In this document: piece after piece, positions 25,201 to 36,573 of the stretch
Numbering within the stretch: position 1 is the stretch's first letter
Layout of the letters: the number at the start of each line of letters is the position of its first letter
From: Lumbricus terrestris
Lineage: Eukaryota > Annelida > Clitellata > Crassiclitellata > Lumbricidae
NCBI GenBank assembly: GCA_949752735.1
Contig: OX457036.1
Coordinates: 95,240,198 to 95,304,197 of the forward strand
Reading direction: 5' to 3'
Length of the DNA stretch: 64,000 nucleotides
Notes under the pieces: generated by a model
What the model saw: only the letters and a program-made list of their open reading frames with translations
What the model was told of the DNA's origin: nothing
Database searches by the model: none
Translations under genes and position numbers: made by a program

Positions 25201-25853
25201 TATAGCTCTCCGATGGATCACATGGTTTTGAGAATGATTTCGTATTATCGGACATTAGGTCGATTTCTTATGCATTAGGCCTAATGAGAACTCGGCCATA
25301 AAATTATAAAAAAATCAGATGCGGTTAGATTGGAGTAGATTCGACACGTCTAGGCCAACACTAGACTGCATAATTATAACTCAATAACAGGGACTTGCTT
25401 CAATTGGATCAGCATTAGACAAGTTAAGACCATGCCAGAATAGCCTACAGTGGATTAGACTTTCAAGAGCAATTTAAACACCGTGGAGATTTAAGACAAT
25501 GTCCGCAATTTGGTCAATCCGAGATGAGAAGTAGCCGGTCCGAATTTTCCTCTCTCGTATTGTAGGCTACAGTGTAGGCCTACAGACCCCTATTGGACAT
25601 GTATATAATGCCGGTAGTTCTACCTGCGTCCTACTTTAAAAGTAAAGATGGGTCCAAGTTGATCAGCTTTGCTCATGAAATACTCGTGTAGGTTCTCCAG
25701 TTTCGAAATGAACGGTAAGGATCCGACGATAGGCAAAGACGGCAGAGACGGTGGATACCTTCTGCCTCCTGTCTTCGTCCTGAGTACTCTTGTGAGAAGT
25801 GCGATCACAAGAAGCGTCACCAGGAAACAGAGAAAATCAGTGATGAGTAACAT
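19294..25853 (-). CDS. Cytochrome P450, CYP2-clan-like (gene B), 5 exons
   Basis: In transcript order the exons are 25853..25624, 23619..23501, 21100..20304, 19927..19795 and 19478..19294, with phases 2, 1, 0, 1. The product is 487 aa from the Met at 25853, the position aligned with its paralogues; an in-frame ATG at 25868 adds five residues. It has an anchor (LITDFLCFLVTLLVIALL), hinge YPPSLPSLPIVGSLP, exon 2 LNSREVIEEALVKNSACFAG, LREFGFG, I-helix TTGYETTSATLLW, ExxR (EILR), FRPERFLDGDN and haem loop FSLGRRSCLGE across intron 4. Helix C reads FKHYHK, without the usual Trp and Arg. The gene converges on gene A. Introns 1 and 2 are enlarged by hAT insertions. ER monooxygenase activity is inferred. 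Confidence 0.93.
21601..22911. mobile_element. hAT element, TIR CAGGCCCGCCGA, in intron 2 of gene B
   Basis: Termini CAGGCCCGCCGA and TCGGCGGGCCTG are flanked by identical GTTATAAT octamers (21593-21600 and 22912-22919). Subterminal GGGGCCCG blocks occur at both ends. Near 22040-22090 the plus strand encodes SGAQRQKEKANKFEKAKVG and then GGTAAGC, resembling the N-terminal exon of zinc-finger-type hAT transposases. No catalytic domain was found. Confidence 0.88.
22686..22820. repeat. Nested foldback hairpin inside the hAT element
   Basis: Perfect 18-bp arms AAATAAAAATAACAATAG and CTATTGTTATTTTTATTT enclose a partly self-complementary interior that includes GCTGATGCTTA/TAAGCATCAGC. It is probably a small MITE inserted in the larger element. 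Confidence 0.75.
22953..23053. repeat. 101-nt near-perfect hairpin (33-bp arms) in intron 2 of gene B
   Basis: Bases 22953-22985 (CAATGCAGCAATGTTTACAT...) are the exact reverse complement of 23021-23053. The 35-base middle continues to pair imperfectly (TAGTGCATATCCTAC with GGGTATGATGTACTA), leaving a loop of only a few bases. The size and shape resemble a pre-miRNA or a hairpin siRNA precursor, but a tiny MITE relic is equally possible. Confidence 0.85.
23869..25033. mobile_element. hAT element, TIR CAGGGCCGGATTAA, in intron 1 of gene B
   Basis: Ends CAGGGCCGGATTAA and TTAATCCGGCCCTG are flanked by identical GTGACATC (23861-23868 and 25034-25041). Subterminal CGAACAGGGC blocks recur at both ends. 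The interior (about 24305-24600) contains an unrelated insert with GGCGCTCCCAACGCAGG, perhaps a SINE piece. No transposase was recognised. Confidence 0.88.
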
Positions 25854-26343
25854 CTCTGGAAATATCACGTTGAAGAAACGGTTGTAAAGAGAATAATAAC
25901 ATTATCAGCTTCTTAAAACGGTGCGAGATGTGCGAAATGACTTTGCAGTCATTTTAAATCAACGAAAGCGTTTGATAACGTTTCTTGATATCCAATCTAG
26001 ATGTCCATTTAGTTGCAACTACTTTGAGCATTTATCTTCATTAGCCAATCATGCTTTATTTATTACTCTACTATTATTTATTCCATTTTTGATTTCGTCA
26101 CTGCGTAAGCTTAACAACAGACTAGGCCTATCATTCATTTGTTGCTCAGGAATAATCGTGCACAACAAATATTCTAAACAGTTGCTTTTATTGAGCTAAA
26201 ATATAAAATAACATCACTGATGAAAATTATAGACCTGATATCGATATTGGTAACATAATAATAATGATTATGATATTGATAGTATAGGCTAATGACATGA
26301 TAATAATGATAATGATAACAATAGTAATAATTATGATGACGGC

Positions 26344-26415
<72 letters not shown>
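26344..26415 (+). repeat. (GAT)n microsatellite
   Basis: About 24 uninterrupted GAT triplets upstream of gene B; interrupted AAT/GAT runs flank it. Confidence 0.95.
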
Positions 26416-26416
<1 letters not shown>

Positions 26417-26466
26417 GTGATAATAACGATCACGATAATAATATAAGTGATTTTAATACAACAATA

Positions 26467-26948
26467 GCGCCGGACAAAACGGCGCAGACAAAACGGTGCA
26501 GTAGGCTACAAAGATTATGGTACCCGTCTAGTGATTGTTTGCTTATGCAAGAGCAAGCTCACTCCGAATTGAAGATTATGAGATATCGTTCCGGATTCCG
26601 GCAACGAGGGGCATTGAAGTCAGAACACCGGTACATTTGTTTAAATAGAAGTCGGATTGATACATTAATGGATGTTGAATTGATGGCAAAATTTTCGCTT
26701 AAATAGTCTTGCTTACTTTGGAGCCGGATTGATGAAAATGTTCGTGCTTAGATTGGACCAGGTTTGATGAAAATGCTCTTGCTTAAATTGGAACTGGATT
26801 GATGAAACATAATAGATATTTAAATGGAAGTTTGACTGATAGTATATATAAGTATATTTTTCCTACTTCTACAATTAAACTACTAAAAACTATTGTTTTT
26901 AGTTCAGTTTTGTCTGCGCCGTTATGTACTGCGCCGTTTTAACGGCTC
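26467..26948. mobile_element. Foldback element 1 with minisatellite core
   Basis: The left end has GACAAAACGGCGCAGACAAA; the right end has its inverse, TTTTGTCTGCGCCGTTATG, followed by GCGCCGTTTTAACGG. The core holds imperfect repeats of TTAAATTGGAACTGGATTGA followed by TGAAAATGCTC, which are also found in the elements at 27313 and 38187. Confidence 0.65.
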
Positions 26949-27312
26949 ACCTACAACAATAATCACATCAATGATAAAATAATAATAGTTCCAATACCGA
27001 AATACCTGTGCGTGCAGACACTCCTCTCTTCAATATGATTCGGTTGACTCGATTAATTGTTAGTTATGTTGAACAATCTTGTTCAGTCGCTGAAAATGTG
27101 GTTGTATTAAAGCAGACATGCCCGAGCGGTTCTAATCAAAACAAGCCATTGATGCAGTCTGTAGAGAGGGGTCAAGGCCTACCAACCAGCCGAGGATTTT
27201 GACCCAGTTTTTCGCATAGAGTTTCTTATGTCAACATAATAGCGCTAGATAAATTGACCTTCATTCCCATTGATTGTAATGTAGATCATGAGCCCTTTAA
27301 TTGATCGTTTTG

Positions 27313-27862
27313 TGACTGCGTACCCACAGACAACTCGTCTAACGACAACTAGTCTACAGACGAATCGCATTGGTGAAATAGAAGCTGGATTTATGAAAAA
27401 AGGTCAAATGGTTTCTAGCTTAAATGGAAGCTGGATTGATGATTTACTTTCATGTATTTCAACATGCATCCAGCTTCTAGTTCAGATCTAAAAATACCTT
27501 CTATTTCTCGCTCGTTATTTTGGTCAGTCCAGCTTCTACTTCAGATATGAAGATACACTCATCCAGCTTCCATTAGCCTACTTAAGCGTTTTTTCATCAA
27601 TCCAGCTACTATTTCAGATCAACAAATACCTTCATCCAGCTTTTGTTTCTCATGCGTTATTTTCGTCAATCCAGCTTCTATTTCACCTGTAAACGAACCT
27701 TCATCCAGATTCCATTTCTCTTGCGTTTTTTCATCAATCCAACCTCCATTTCACATGTAAAAACTTTTTATCCAGCTTCCATTTCTCAAGCGCTGAACCA
27801 GTTATCTGTAGACCATGGTGTTGTCGTTAGACGAGTTGTCTGTAGACCAGTTTTCGTGACAC
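27313..27862. mobile_element. Foldback element 2 with the same minisatellite core
   Basis: Terminal inverted repeats contain ACAGACAACTCGTCTAACGA and its inverse at about 27819-27844. The core is two opposed blocks of about 40-bp repeats built on GGAAGCTGGATTGATGA; its inverse CATCCAGCTTCC fills the right side. The termini differ from those of elements 1 and 3 but the core is shared. Confidence 0.7.
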
Positions 27863-29049
27863 CCTGCATACCCCGTATCTAGGCCTAAATTCAAATGTGG
27901 AGCGATATTATGATAGGTCTACTAGGCTTACGGGCTAGTTCTTAGTTCTTACCGTAAATCAGATCGAAATAATATAATCGCCGGAGGATCAGAATATTGC
28001 AAATGCGAACTGTGCTTCGTTGGAACTGTGCGTGTAGGTAAAAAAAAGTAGCAAGGGAGTTAGACGCAATGTTGATTTTCTAAAATTATCAGTGCGCTTG
28101 CACTATATGAATGTGATGTAACGCGACCTGCTCGCTGCGTATTCATGCTGTCAGCAGTCCTGACAAACCTTATAATTATTATTATGTCCCTGTCAGACAA
28201 TTTTCATTTGGCCAATATCATCAATGAATCCTGTATTTCAGTTTTTAACTGTATTGCGCTGACGTTGAAGTGTCTCTGAACAATTGACGAGACTTACAGA
28301 CCGTTTTCTCATCGTTACAAAGACGAGTAGGCCTACCCTACCCCACGGCTGCCGTTTACCATAGGCCTAGTTGTTTGGAGTCAATAAACGTACACGTAGC
28401 TTACACTCGATTCATATTGAAACTCACGCATCGAAAGCGGACATAAAGGACGACCAATCTATCATGAGAATGATTATTATAGTATAATAAATGAATGATG
28501 ATGGTCTTCTGACGGAATCTAGCAGTCGAAAGAGGACTGAGTCGGGTGCTAGCTCGCCTGTGAAGGCTGTGATGACTGGCTGGCTCGTTGGCTGGGTGGG
28601 TGGGTGAATGGGTGGGTGGTTGGCTGGCTGACAAGTAACCTGAGGTGCTGGATGCGTTCAAAGTCTTCACAATAATTATGGTAGAATTCAAGACTTATTA
28701 AATTTTATATCCATGCTACTAGGACAACAAAATATATTTACAACATTTTAACCTCACAGAGCCAATATATCATAAGTCTCATGGCAGGCAGAATAAAAAA
28801 ATTATTGTCTCTATTCATTACAAAATGTTAAAACAGTGCTGCAGAATATGTCTATCAACTCGAAGTTGCTGAATTCACTCACTAATCCAACACGAGTAGT
28901 CTAACATACAACTTGTAAGCCTAATAGGGCCTACCATGCACCACGCCGTCACTTTCTACAGCCCAGGACGGCCTAGGCCTACGCGTAATTTGTTGAAAGA
29001 TAAGAGAAGTGCACAAAACGCAAAATTCGATTTATCAAAAAGTTTCCGT
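27863..29049. other. Intergenic 3' flank of gene C (duplicated block)
   Basis: No gene was found. A block from about 28085 (AGTGCGCTTGCAC) to 28370 is repeated at 39166-39440 downstream of gene D. Another, about 28480-28760 (GATGATGGTCTTC, GGCTGGCTGACAAGTAACC, GGACAACAAAATAT), recurs at 40600-40800 and in part at 53700-53850. A short (TGGG)n-like run lies at about 28580-28630. Confidence 0.7.
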
Positions 29050-32000
29050 TTAGTTGTTTCGCGGAATCATCCGGATTTTAAACGGCGGTGGCTTCATTGA
29101 TATTTTTGGAATTTCCTTGTCAACAATTTTATGGCCGTCTTCTCCAGGTTGGATATGGAATTTCTGTATCCATCCAGCAAGGAAGAGGAAAAGCTCCTGA
29201 CGAGCCAGTATTTCTCCTAGGCATGATCTTCGACCTACAAAAGTATCCGTTATAATTGAAATCATAATTATTTCTTAATTAGGCTAGGTTTAGGGTTATT
29301 TTAATTAGGCTAGGTTTAGAGTTAGGGTCAATCAGTCATTAGGCTATCCCTAGTCTGAACTGACGTTCAACCTCTTGCAAATCGCCACTAGTAGGCTACT
29401 ATACACAAATTTTGCATCAATATTTGTTCCATATTACCCGGTAAATGGACAAAAAAAAACTATACATTAGATATAATGTAAGTATAGTCATGTACTTTGA
29501 ATTATTAATTGTGCATTATTCTGTTATTTCGGCGGATTATAGCATGAGACTATGCGTAGTTTTTCTAAGAACCGTAAATCTTTGGGACAGCATTATCTTT
29601 ATGGAACGAACCCGACCATTATTTTCCGAGACGTCTGCTGCGGATAAATCTCGGCGATGGAGGATATGCGTCCATATAAAGTCAATGAGACTGTGAGCTT
29701 ATTCCCTCATGCCTATCAAGGCTCCTCAAATGTTCTATTAAACGTTCAGCGCTGCATAAACCTGTCCTAAATTTGCTGTATTGTGGTAGCTATGGCTAGT
29801 TATAAGCATAGATGTAAAAAAAACGATGAAAATAAAATACAAAACGGGGGAAAACGTCGTTTTTTCTTTAAAAAAATAGAAAACGACAAACACTTTTTTA
29901 CAATTATGGTTATAAGTATCTACAGTTCTTTAACTTCGTTACGCAAAACAACAATGAGTTTCTCGTATTTTTGTTCTTCAAAATCCAGCAGTAGCATACA
30001 AACACAAATGCACCGTCAACGACTAATTTACGTGTATCAAACAACTCATCGTTATGATTACATCGCCATCTTTTTTCACTCTTCCCTCTAAACTCCTTCT
30101 ACACACTCGACTGCATGCCATCTAACCACTATATCCGCTCTCAGCGTACATTCCTCCTTCTTTCGCTCCGTCCCTCTCTGTGCCTCTCTCTGTCTTCCTC
30201 TCTGTCTCGCTCTCTCTCGCTCTCAGGTGGACCGCCTCTTTCCCGCCACTCAGACACCTGTCCTACGTTACCTGTACGCCGCCTTAGCCGACGTTCCTGC
30301 ATAGGCCTACCGTAATAATTAGCTGCAATACAAAATTAGCTTCCAGAGACAACACGATACTTTCGAAGAATACGACGCCTGCATTAAAATAAACTGCCGT
30401 AGGCCTATGTGAAACGTTCATCAACGTCGATTGCATATTGTTTATGTGGTCGTTTGCTGTTGGTTATAAGGAAATCGAGACTAACCCAAAGAGAAAGGAA
30501 TGACTCCATCTCTTCCTATGATATTGTTGTCTTCGTCAAGAAATCGTTCCGGTCGAAAGACTTGCGGATCTGTCCAGAGCTTCACGCTCATGTGAGCAGC
30601 ATGCAGATTTGGAAGCACCTAACATAGGCAAATATAAGATGTTTAGTTTTATTGAAATACTACGTTAGGCTACACGTTGGTGGAAATGGCAAGATAATTG
30701 CAGGGCAATATGTAGTTGAAATACAAATGACCAATTAGCCTACTAGAGAAAATGTAATTGAATTACAAATTACAAATAACTTTTAGTAAAGCCGCAAATT
30801 ACAAATTAAAAATTATGTGATTTCAATCACATCCAATTACAGACAGGAATCGCAAGTCTTTCCCATGAATTCATTCTATGTGCATTATTACTTATTGTGC
30901 TAAAAATGTCTATTTAATTTTCTTTAAGAAGCAGCAGCTGTTCAAATAAGTTATCTGATACCCGCCGTCTCTTAGGCCTTATAATCATGCATGCAAAACT
31001 AAACAACCTCTCTGCTGGAATCTGGCGCAGACCATGCCACGGCAATAGCCTACTTTAATTTCTTAGCACTTGGCTAGCTATGAAGCATCGCTAGTTCCTT
31101 CTGTCATCATCTACATGTAGACCTGTATGCTATATGCCTAGTAGATTTCTAATTGATTTTTGTTTCTGCTAATCGACTTTGGTATCACTGCACGTTGCAC
31201 ACCATAGGACTACAATTCTTCCTCTTCCTCTCTTTCTTTATGACCACAAAATTAATGTTCTGTATTTTGTTCGCTATTGGTGGTAATTTCAGATGTTACT
31301 GGCAACTTGATATGCATTCTTTTAGTTTGGTCTGCAAACTGTGCAGGTAGCCAGAGTGACTTAAAATATTGATATGTCACTGTTGCAAGGATCGCATGAT
31401 TTATCAAAGAATCTTAACATCGGTAGGCCTGCATTCAAATTAATTTGATTTTGGAGAATGTAATTGAAATTGAAAATTACAGGAAGAAAAGTAATTGAAT
31501 TAAAAATTACAAATAATTACAGGAAGAAATGTAATTGAATTATAAATTAAAAATTACAGGAAGAAATGTAATTGAATTATAAATTACAAATTACAGGAAG
31601 AAATGTAATTGAATTATAAATTACAAATTACAGGAAGAAATGTAGGCCTAATTGGATTACAAATTACAAATTACTTTGATTCAGTTCAGCAAATTACAAA
31701 TTACTAATTACAATTATAATTTAAATTAGGCCCACGTAATTTAAAATACCGAATTAAATTACTGCCCATCCATAAAACGGTGATACCCGGTATATTCCAT
31801 CCTGGAGGATAGATTAATTCAAACCCTGGATAATAGCTTCACGGGGAAAGAATATCCTGCGACACCGGCGGAATCTCAGTTTCAGATATCATCTCAGATT
31901 ATTTTTTTTATTTGAAAAAACTACGTGATATTAAGGTTAACTTACCTTAGTTCCAGCTGGTATGAAGTAGCCACAGACTTCAGAGTCGCTCAATGTAAGG

Positions 32001-35000
32001 TGCGGAATCGCAAGCCGTACAGTAGTTCTGATTCGCATGACCTCAAGAATAGTGGCTTCAATAAACGGAAGTTTTGATTGATCATCAAGAGATGGAAGTC
32101 TGTGTCTCGGAATAACTTCGTCAATCTCTTTCTGTAGACGTTCTTGAATCGACGGGTTATTAGCAATGAACACCAACAACCAAAGAAGAGTTGTCGCAGT
32201 AGTTTCAAATCCAGCCGTTATAAGATCTCTTGCAGTATAAATAAGTTGTTCTTGATCGTAATCTGGGCCAACTTTTGCGAGATAGCTAGATACGAAACAT
32301 TCGACTTTACCGTCCTTCTTGACATTTTCAATCTCGTCGTTAAGAATGGCATTACTTCTGGAAACGCAGTTCATACAGATCTTTATTTTCCGACTGACGT
32401 ATGGGAGTAGGCCTACCAAAGCAGGGGCAACCTCAATTTCTGGAGTTAGATTTTGTATGAATAGGATGAATAGTTTAGAGATTTCATCGAGTCCAGTCTC
32501 ATATTCTCCTCGCTTTCCAAAAATAATGCTTTTGATGACATTGCACGCACCAATGCAAGCCATATCGTTGGGATCAAATTCTTTTCCTTGTTTTGTTCGT
32601 ATGAAAGCATTCATTGCTTCAAATTCTTGATGAATTCTTGTTTCCATCAAGCGGTCAACTCCAAATCCGAATTCTCTCAAGACTGACAACGAAAGCTTGT
32701 GGAAGCGCTTAAAATCAGCGGAAAAATTCCGGGCTACAATTCCTGTAGCAGAAATTCATTCCGGTCGAAGTTAGACAAAGTTAAATATTATTTTTACGCA
32801 ATGATACAATATTCAGCACACAGTAAATTTGAGGTAGGGAGTCGAACCTGTGAAAAAGCTGGTTCTCGCGATTAGCCTTTGTGGGCGCTGTGGAATTTCC
32901 GAATTTACGATTAAACCTAAGATACGATTGCTTGACGTTAGAATTAAATTCTAAAAGCCATCCGGTTTTATTCCACAAACAAATTTTGTTTGTGGAATAA
33001 AACCAGATGGCTATTTATTAACAAGTCTTTGGTTCAAACAAAAACATATTTTTGGAAACTTCATTTTCTTAATAACCATTGAACTTGGATAATTGAAGAT
33101 AGCCTACTGCTCATTTACACAAAATGTTTGCCCTGAGATTTGTTGATGCTTGGCGGTCATTGGTCAATGCATATAGACCTACATGTAGATCTAGTAACGA
33201 TTGGACTCTGATGCCGTCTCAAGATAAATGGAAGTTTATTTTAAGTTGGTTTGAAAATCATTTTTTTTAATAAGCAGCAGTGCCACTGCTGCATTGAGAG
33301 ACAATTTTCTCCTCGATTTCAGACATTTTTTGATGCCATGATTCGAAACATAGTAATGTTGGAGATCGGGTCATGGAGTTCGTTTTATTTTTGTTGAATG
33401 TCTGTCCTCGTGTCCGCCTAAGTATGCCGTCTACCCGAATTGGCGTCTACCTCAATTGCCGTCTACCTCAATTGGTGGGCGTGGCCTAACGTCTACCTCA
33501 ATTGCCGTCTACCCGAATTGGCGTCTACCTCAATTGGTGGGCGTGGCCTAACGTCTACCTCAATTGCCGTCTACCCGAATCGGCGCCTACCTTAATTAGT
33601 GGGCGTGGCTTAACGTCTACCTCGATTGGCGTCTACCTCAATTGCCGTCTACCCGAATTGCCGTCTACCTTAACTGGTGGGCGTGGCCTCGTGACACACA
33701 AATACGAGTGCGTGCGCAGGCGCAGAGAGTCATCGATCGAGTCGTCATCGAACAGTCAGTCATCGAGTCATCCGCAGTCTTTGATCGAGAGAAACAGTCG
33801 TTGAAGAAATCGCCGAGGAACAGTGGGAAGACGCGTCGGTCGGCTGTTGCGGGATCGAATCGCAGCACGGTCAGCAGGTGATCGTCTGAAGGAAAACGCT
33901 TTGGAGAGCGCGACGACGATTTGACGACGCTGCCGAAATTCAGCGCCTGTCGACGAAAGGTTTGGCGACCTTTGCTGTGCCACGACGACGCTTGGATTCG
34001 AAGCCTGACCCGTGACGGAAGGTCTGGTGATCTCCGCTGTGCAACGCCGACGATTTGGAGTTCGACGCCGCTGCTACCGACGTATTCGATTGGGATCCGA
34101 CGCTGTCGACGACGAAAGGTTTGGAGGCCTTTGCTGTGCAACGCTGTCGACTGGGGTTCGATTCTTGACCCGCGGTCGTGCTCTTCGGAAATCCGACGCC
34201 TACAGACGACGGAAGGACTGGTGATCGTCGCTGTGCCGCGACGAACAGGATTCAACGCCGGATCTGCCAACGCTGCCGACCGGGTGAGCGCAGTGGTTCA
34301 GTTCCTGTCTTCGACGACGCCGACTCGGGTTCGAAATCCGACCCGCTACACAGATTCTCTGCGTGCGCTGGCGAGGCAGCGGTGATCTACACGACGACGA
34401 TTCGGCGTTCTGCATTGACAATTGCTGTGAACAGTGGTGCAGTGGTTTAGGGACAGTGGCGCTACATGAATAGCTCCGAACATTGCTCCGAACTTGCTCC
34501 GAACTTGCCCCGAACACTGGCGCTATAAGAGTTGGCTGAGGACTGCTTTGCGAGGTTTTTCTTTGAAGTCGAATAAAAGTGTTTCAAGCCTGACTGGCTA
34601 GTCGTCAATCTTCAGTTGACGCCGGACTACACGGACGGACGATCGCCTTGAGGACTAGGGTTCGGGGTTCGGTTCCTGGTGTCATTTGCCCAGCCCTGGT
34701 CCGATTGTTACAGTAATATAAGACGAAAGCGTGCACACTGCACAGTGCACACGCATGCGTTTTCTATGTCTTTGACTAGACACAGCGCTCGTGAATAAGC
34801 TGGTGCCCTGCGCTTAACCTTCGAGTGGCGCGTTGGAAATTTGAGATTACGTTCGCGATGTACAAGAATGTATTTGCTACAGCAGGGTTAAATTTGTCTG
34901 CAGTAATGCTACCCATATGTTTAGTTCTCGGTCGTAGTGAGGCGCTAAATAGATAAAGGTTTGGTCCTCGGTTACTGCGCGGCCCATGGGCTCCAATCGA

Positions 35001-36441
35001 CTTGTTTGTCTTTTCTAAGACAGCAAATGTCTTTCTTGCTCACTGTGCTCTCCTTTGCCCCCCTGCGTCTTCTTCTGCTCCATGGACCTTCCTCTGCTCG
35101 CTCTACTCTACTCTTTTATGCTCATTGCAGAATCTTTGAAAGACCTGTCAGGTTGTCTGGCCGTCAGTCGCAGAGGAACCAGTCAGTCTACCGACGTGTA
35201 CGATTGACACAACCGAGTGGGACGGCGCTACACGACGCACGCACATTCCGACATTTCTATTATGTTTTATCTATTGTTATTATTAGATTGAACTTTCAGT
35301 AAGTACAATGTAGGCCCATCTAATTAAGCTGAGACTTGACAATGCTATTGACAACAGTTTTACCTGGTTCTGCGATGGTGTTGTTATTTTAGCTAATGTT
35401 GAACATAAAAATGCTGTGAATAAAATCTTAGAGTAGGCTACACTAGCCAACCTTTCTTATTTTTTTTAGTCATTGTATCGAAATAAAAGTACTCTCTGCC
35501 CGCGAAGCATGTGGAATTTTTCACCAAGGCTTCTTCTATAACCTCTCTGCTGTTCAGTGTAAGCCATAAGCTGAAACATTTGCAAACAGAAGCCATTATT
35601 AGCAGCTATCATACTTAGATGTAGGCAAATCGCTATAAAAAATTTATTGGCCTAAAGGGCAGCTCTGCGCCTAGATTAACATTTGGAAAAATTAGCAACA
35701 ATGAGTTATCCCTTAATCTACTCTAATCCACATGCTAATAAATTATGTTAAATAGCTGGACTCTGCAGACCCTTCCTGGTTCCCTTTTGTGACCATGAGA
35801 TTTCATGATTAGTTTAATGTGATGTTCTCTTGTATAGCCTAAGCTTACTTCTTGGTTCAATAAATTGATTGAAAAATGCGAACAATGCACTTCCTTTATT
35901 CAATGCGCTTACCTTCCAGGCTAAGTTTAGACTTTAGACTATAATAATTATGCATTCCATCCGGGGGATAGATTAATTCATTCCCCCCCCCCCACGGAGA
36001 TCTTTAAGGGGGATAGAATATCATGTGACACCGGCCACTATCAGTCAATTCGTTATCATCAAGTATATGCACGTCGCATCAAAACCGTGAGCAAATTCAT
36101 TCGTTCAATACACGACACCAAGTTAGTAGGTTACACTAGATTTAACAGGTTCGAATAATCGTCTCTGTGTTGTTTAAATAAGGCCTAAATGTCATTTGCG
36201 TGGCCTACCTGCGTCCTATTCTGAAAGTGAAGATCGGTCCAAGTTGGTCGGCTTTGTGCATGAAAAAGTCATGCAAGTGTTCAAACTTCCACATGAACGG
36301 TAAAGATCCGACGAGGGGCAAAGACGGCAGAGACGGTGGATTTCTTCGACGTACGGAATTGCTTCTCAGTACGTATGTCAGAATATAAATGGCGAGGAAA
36401 GTCGCAGATAACAAAATAATGAAATCGGGGAAAAGAAACAT
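29050..36441 (-). CDS. Cytochrome P450, CYP2-clan-like (gene C), 5 exons
   Basis: In transcript order the exons are 36441..36209, 35570..35452, 32742..31946, 30618..30486 and 29234..29050; phases are 2, 1, 0, 1 and the product is 488 aa. The start is set at 36441 by alignment with genes A, D and E; in-frame ATGs at 36453 and 36471 would lengthen the N terminus by 4 or 10 residues. It has an anchor, the hinge NPPSLPSLPLVGSLPFM, exon 2 LTLNSREVIEEALVKNSTCF, LREFGFG, I-helix ITAGFETTATTLLW, ExxR (EVMR), FRPERFLDEDN and haem loop FSLGRRSCLGE. Helix C is FKRFHK. Introns and flanks align with genes D and E, so C belongs to the recently duplicated trio. Intron 2 holds a solo-LTR-like insertion and intron 3 a TAATT-rich element. 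Confidence 0.93.
30703..31767. mobile_element. TAATT-rich transposon-like element in intron 3 of gene C
   Basis: GGGCAATATGTAGTTGAAAT at the left and TTTAATTACTGCCC-like sequence at the right are loosely inverted. The interior is saturated with AATTACAAATTAC. This resembles hAT-type families that begin GGGCAGTAATTT. No target duplication was found, so the exact borders are uncertain. Confidence 0.45.
31450..31700 (+). repeat. 36-bp minisatellite (ACAGGAAGAAATGTAATTGA...)
   Basis: About five to six imperfect copies of ATTACAGGAAGAAATGTAAT followed by TGAATTATAAATTACA, inside the TAATT-rich element. Confidence 0.85.
32956..33012. repeat. 57-nt near-perfect palindrome in intron 2 of gene C
   Basis: AGCCATCCGGTTTTATTCCA... 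pairs with ...TGGAATAAAACCAGATGGCT, giving 28-bp arms with one mismatch and a one-base centre. The matching position of gene D intron 2 lacks it. Confidence 0.85.
33357..34712 (+). mobile_element. Probable solo LTR in intron 2 of gene C
   Basis: The segment starts TGTTGGAGATCGG, ends CCGATTGTTACA and is flanked by GTAA on both sides (33353-33356, 34713-34716). Removing it leaves sequence that aligns base for base with gene D intron 2 near 45592-45625. LTR-like signals near the 3' end are CTATAAGAG (about 34524) and AATAAA (about 34573). No gag/pol and no primer-binding site follow, consistent with a solo LTR. The 5' part holds a GC-box minisatellite. Open frames of 150-200 codons here are composition artefacts. 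Confidence 0.6.
33424..33692 (+). repeat. Higher-order minisatellite with GGGCGTGGC boxes
   Basis: The 16-bp subunit GTCTACCTCAATTGCC (and GTCTACCCGAATTGGC) is arranged in higher-order units of about 62-78 bp. Each unit ends in GGTGGGCGTGGCCTAAC, so the GC-rich box occurs four times. Confidence 0.9.
34781..34854 (+). repeat. Dispersed block (GTGAATAAGCTGGTGCCC...)
   Basis: Contains CGCTCGTGAATAAGCTGGTG, then CTTCGAGTGGCGC and GAGATTACG. Related copies are at about 38133-38186 (interrupted by a foldback, resuming at 39113), 47405-47462, 59363-59447 and 62828-62912. Some copies are equivalent intron positions of duplicated genes; others lie upstream of genes C and E. Confidence 0.75.
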
Positions 36442-36573
36442 CTTTGGAAACATTTCTTTTAAAAAACGCAAAACACTTGGGTTAAGAGGATATCATAAAA
36501 AAATGGCCAATTAATTTATAGCCGCTTGCTTACTCATAATTATAAGACATAGGCCTAATATTGATATCAGATG

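Noticed and set aside
26227..26433. Poly-Ile frame
   Set aside because: Translation of the (GAT)n microsatellite on the reverse strand.
31450..31700. Regularly spaced repeats considered as a CRISPR array
   Set aside because: Units are contiguous and AT-rich without unique spacers, in a eukaryotic intron; it is a minisatellite. The same holds for 33424-33692.
33665..34385. GC-rich open frames of 154 and 201 codons on opposite strands
   Set aside because: They lie in the solo-LTR-like insertion, overlap each other and show no domain; base composition explains them.
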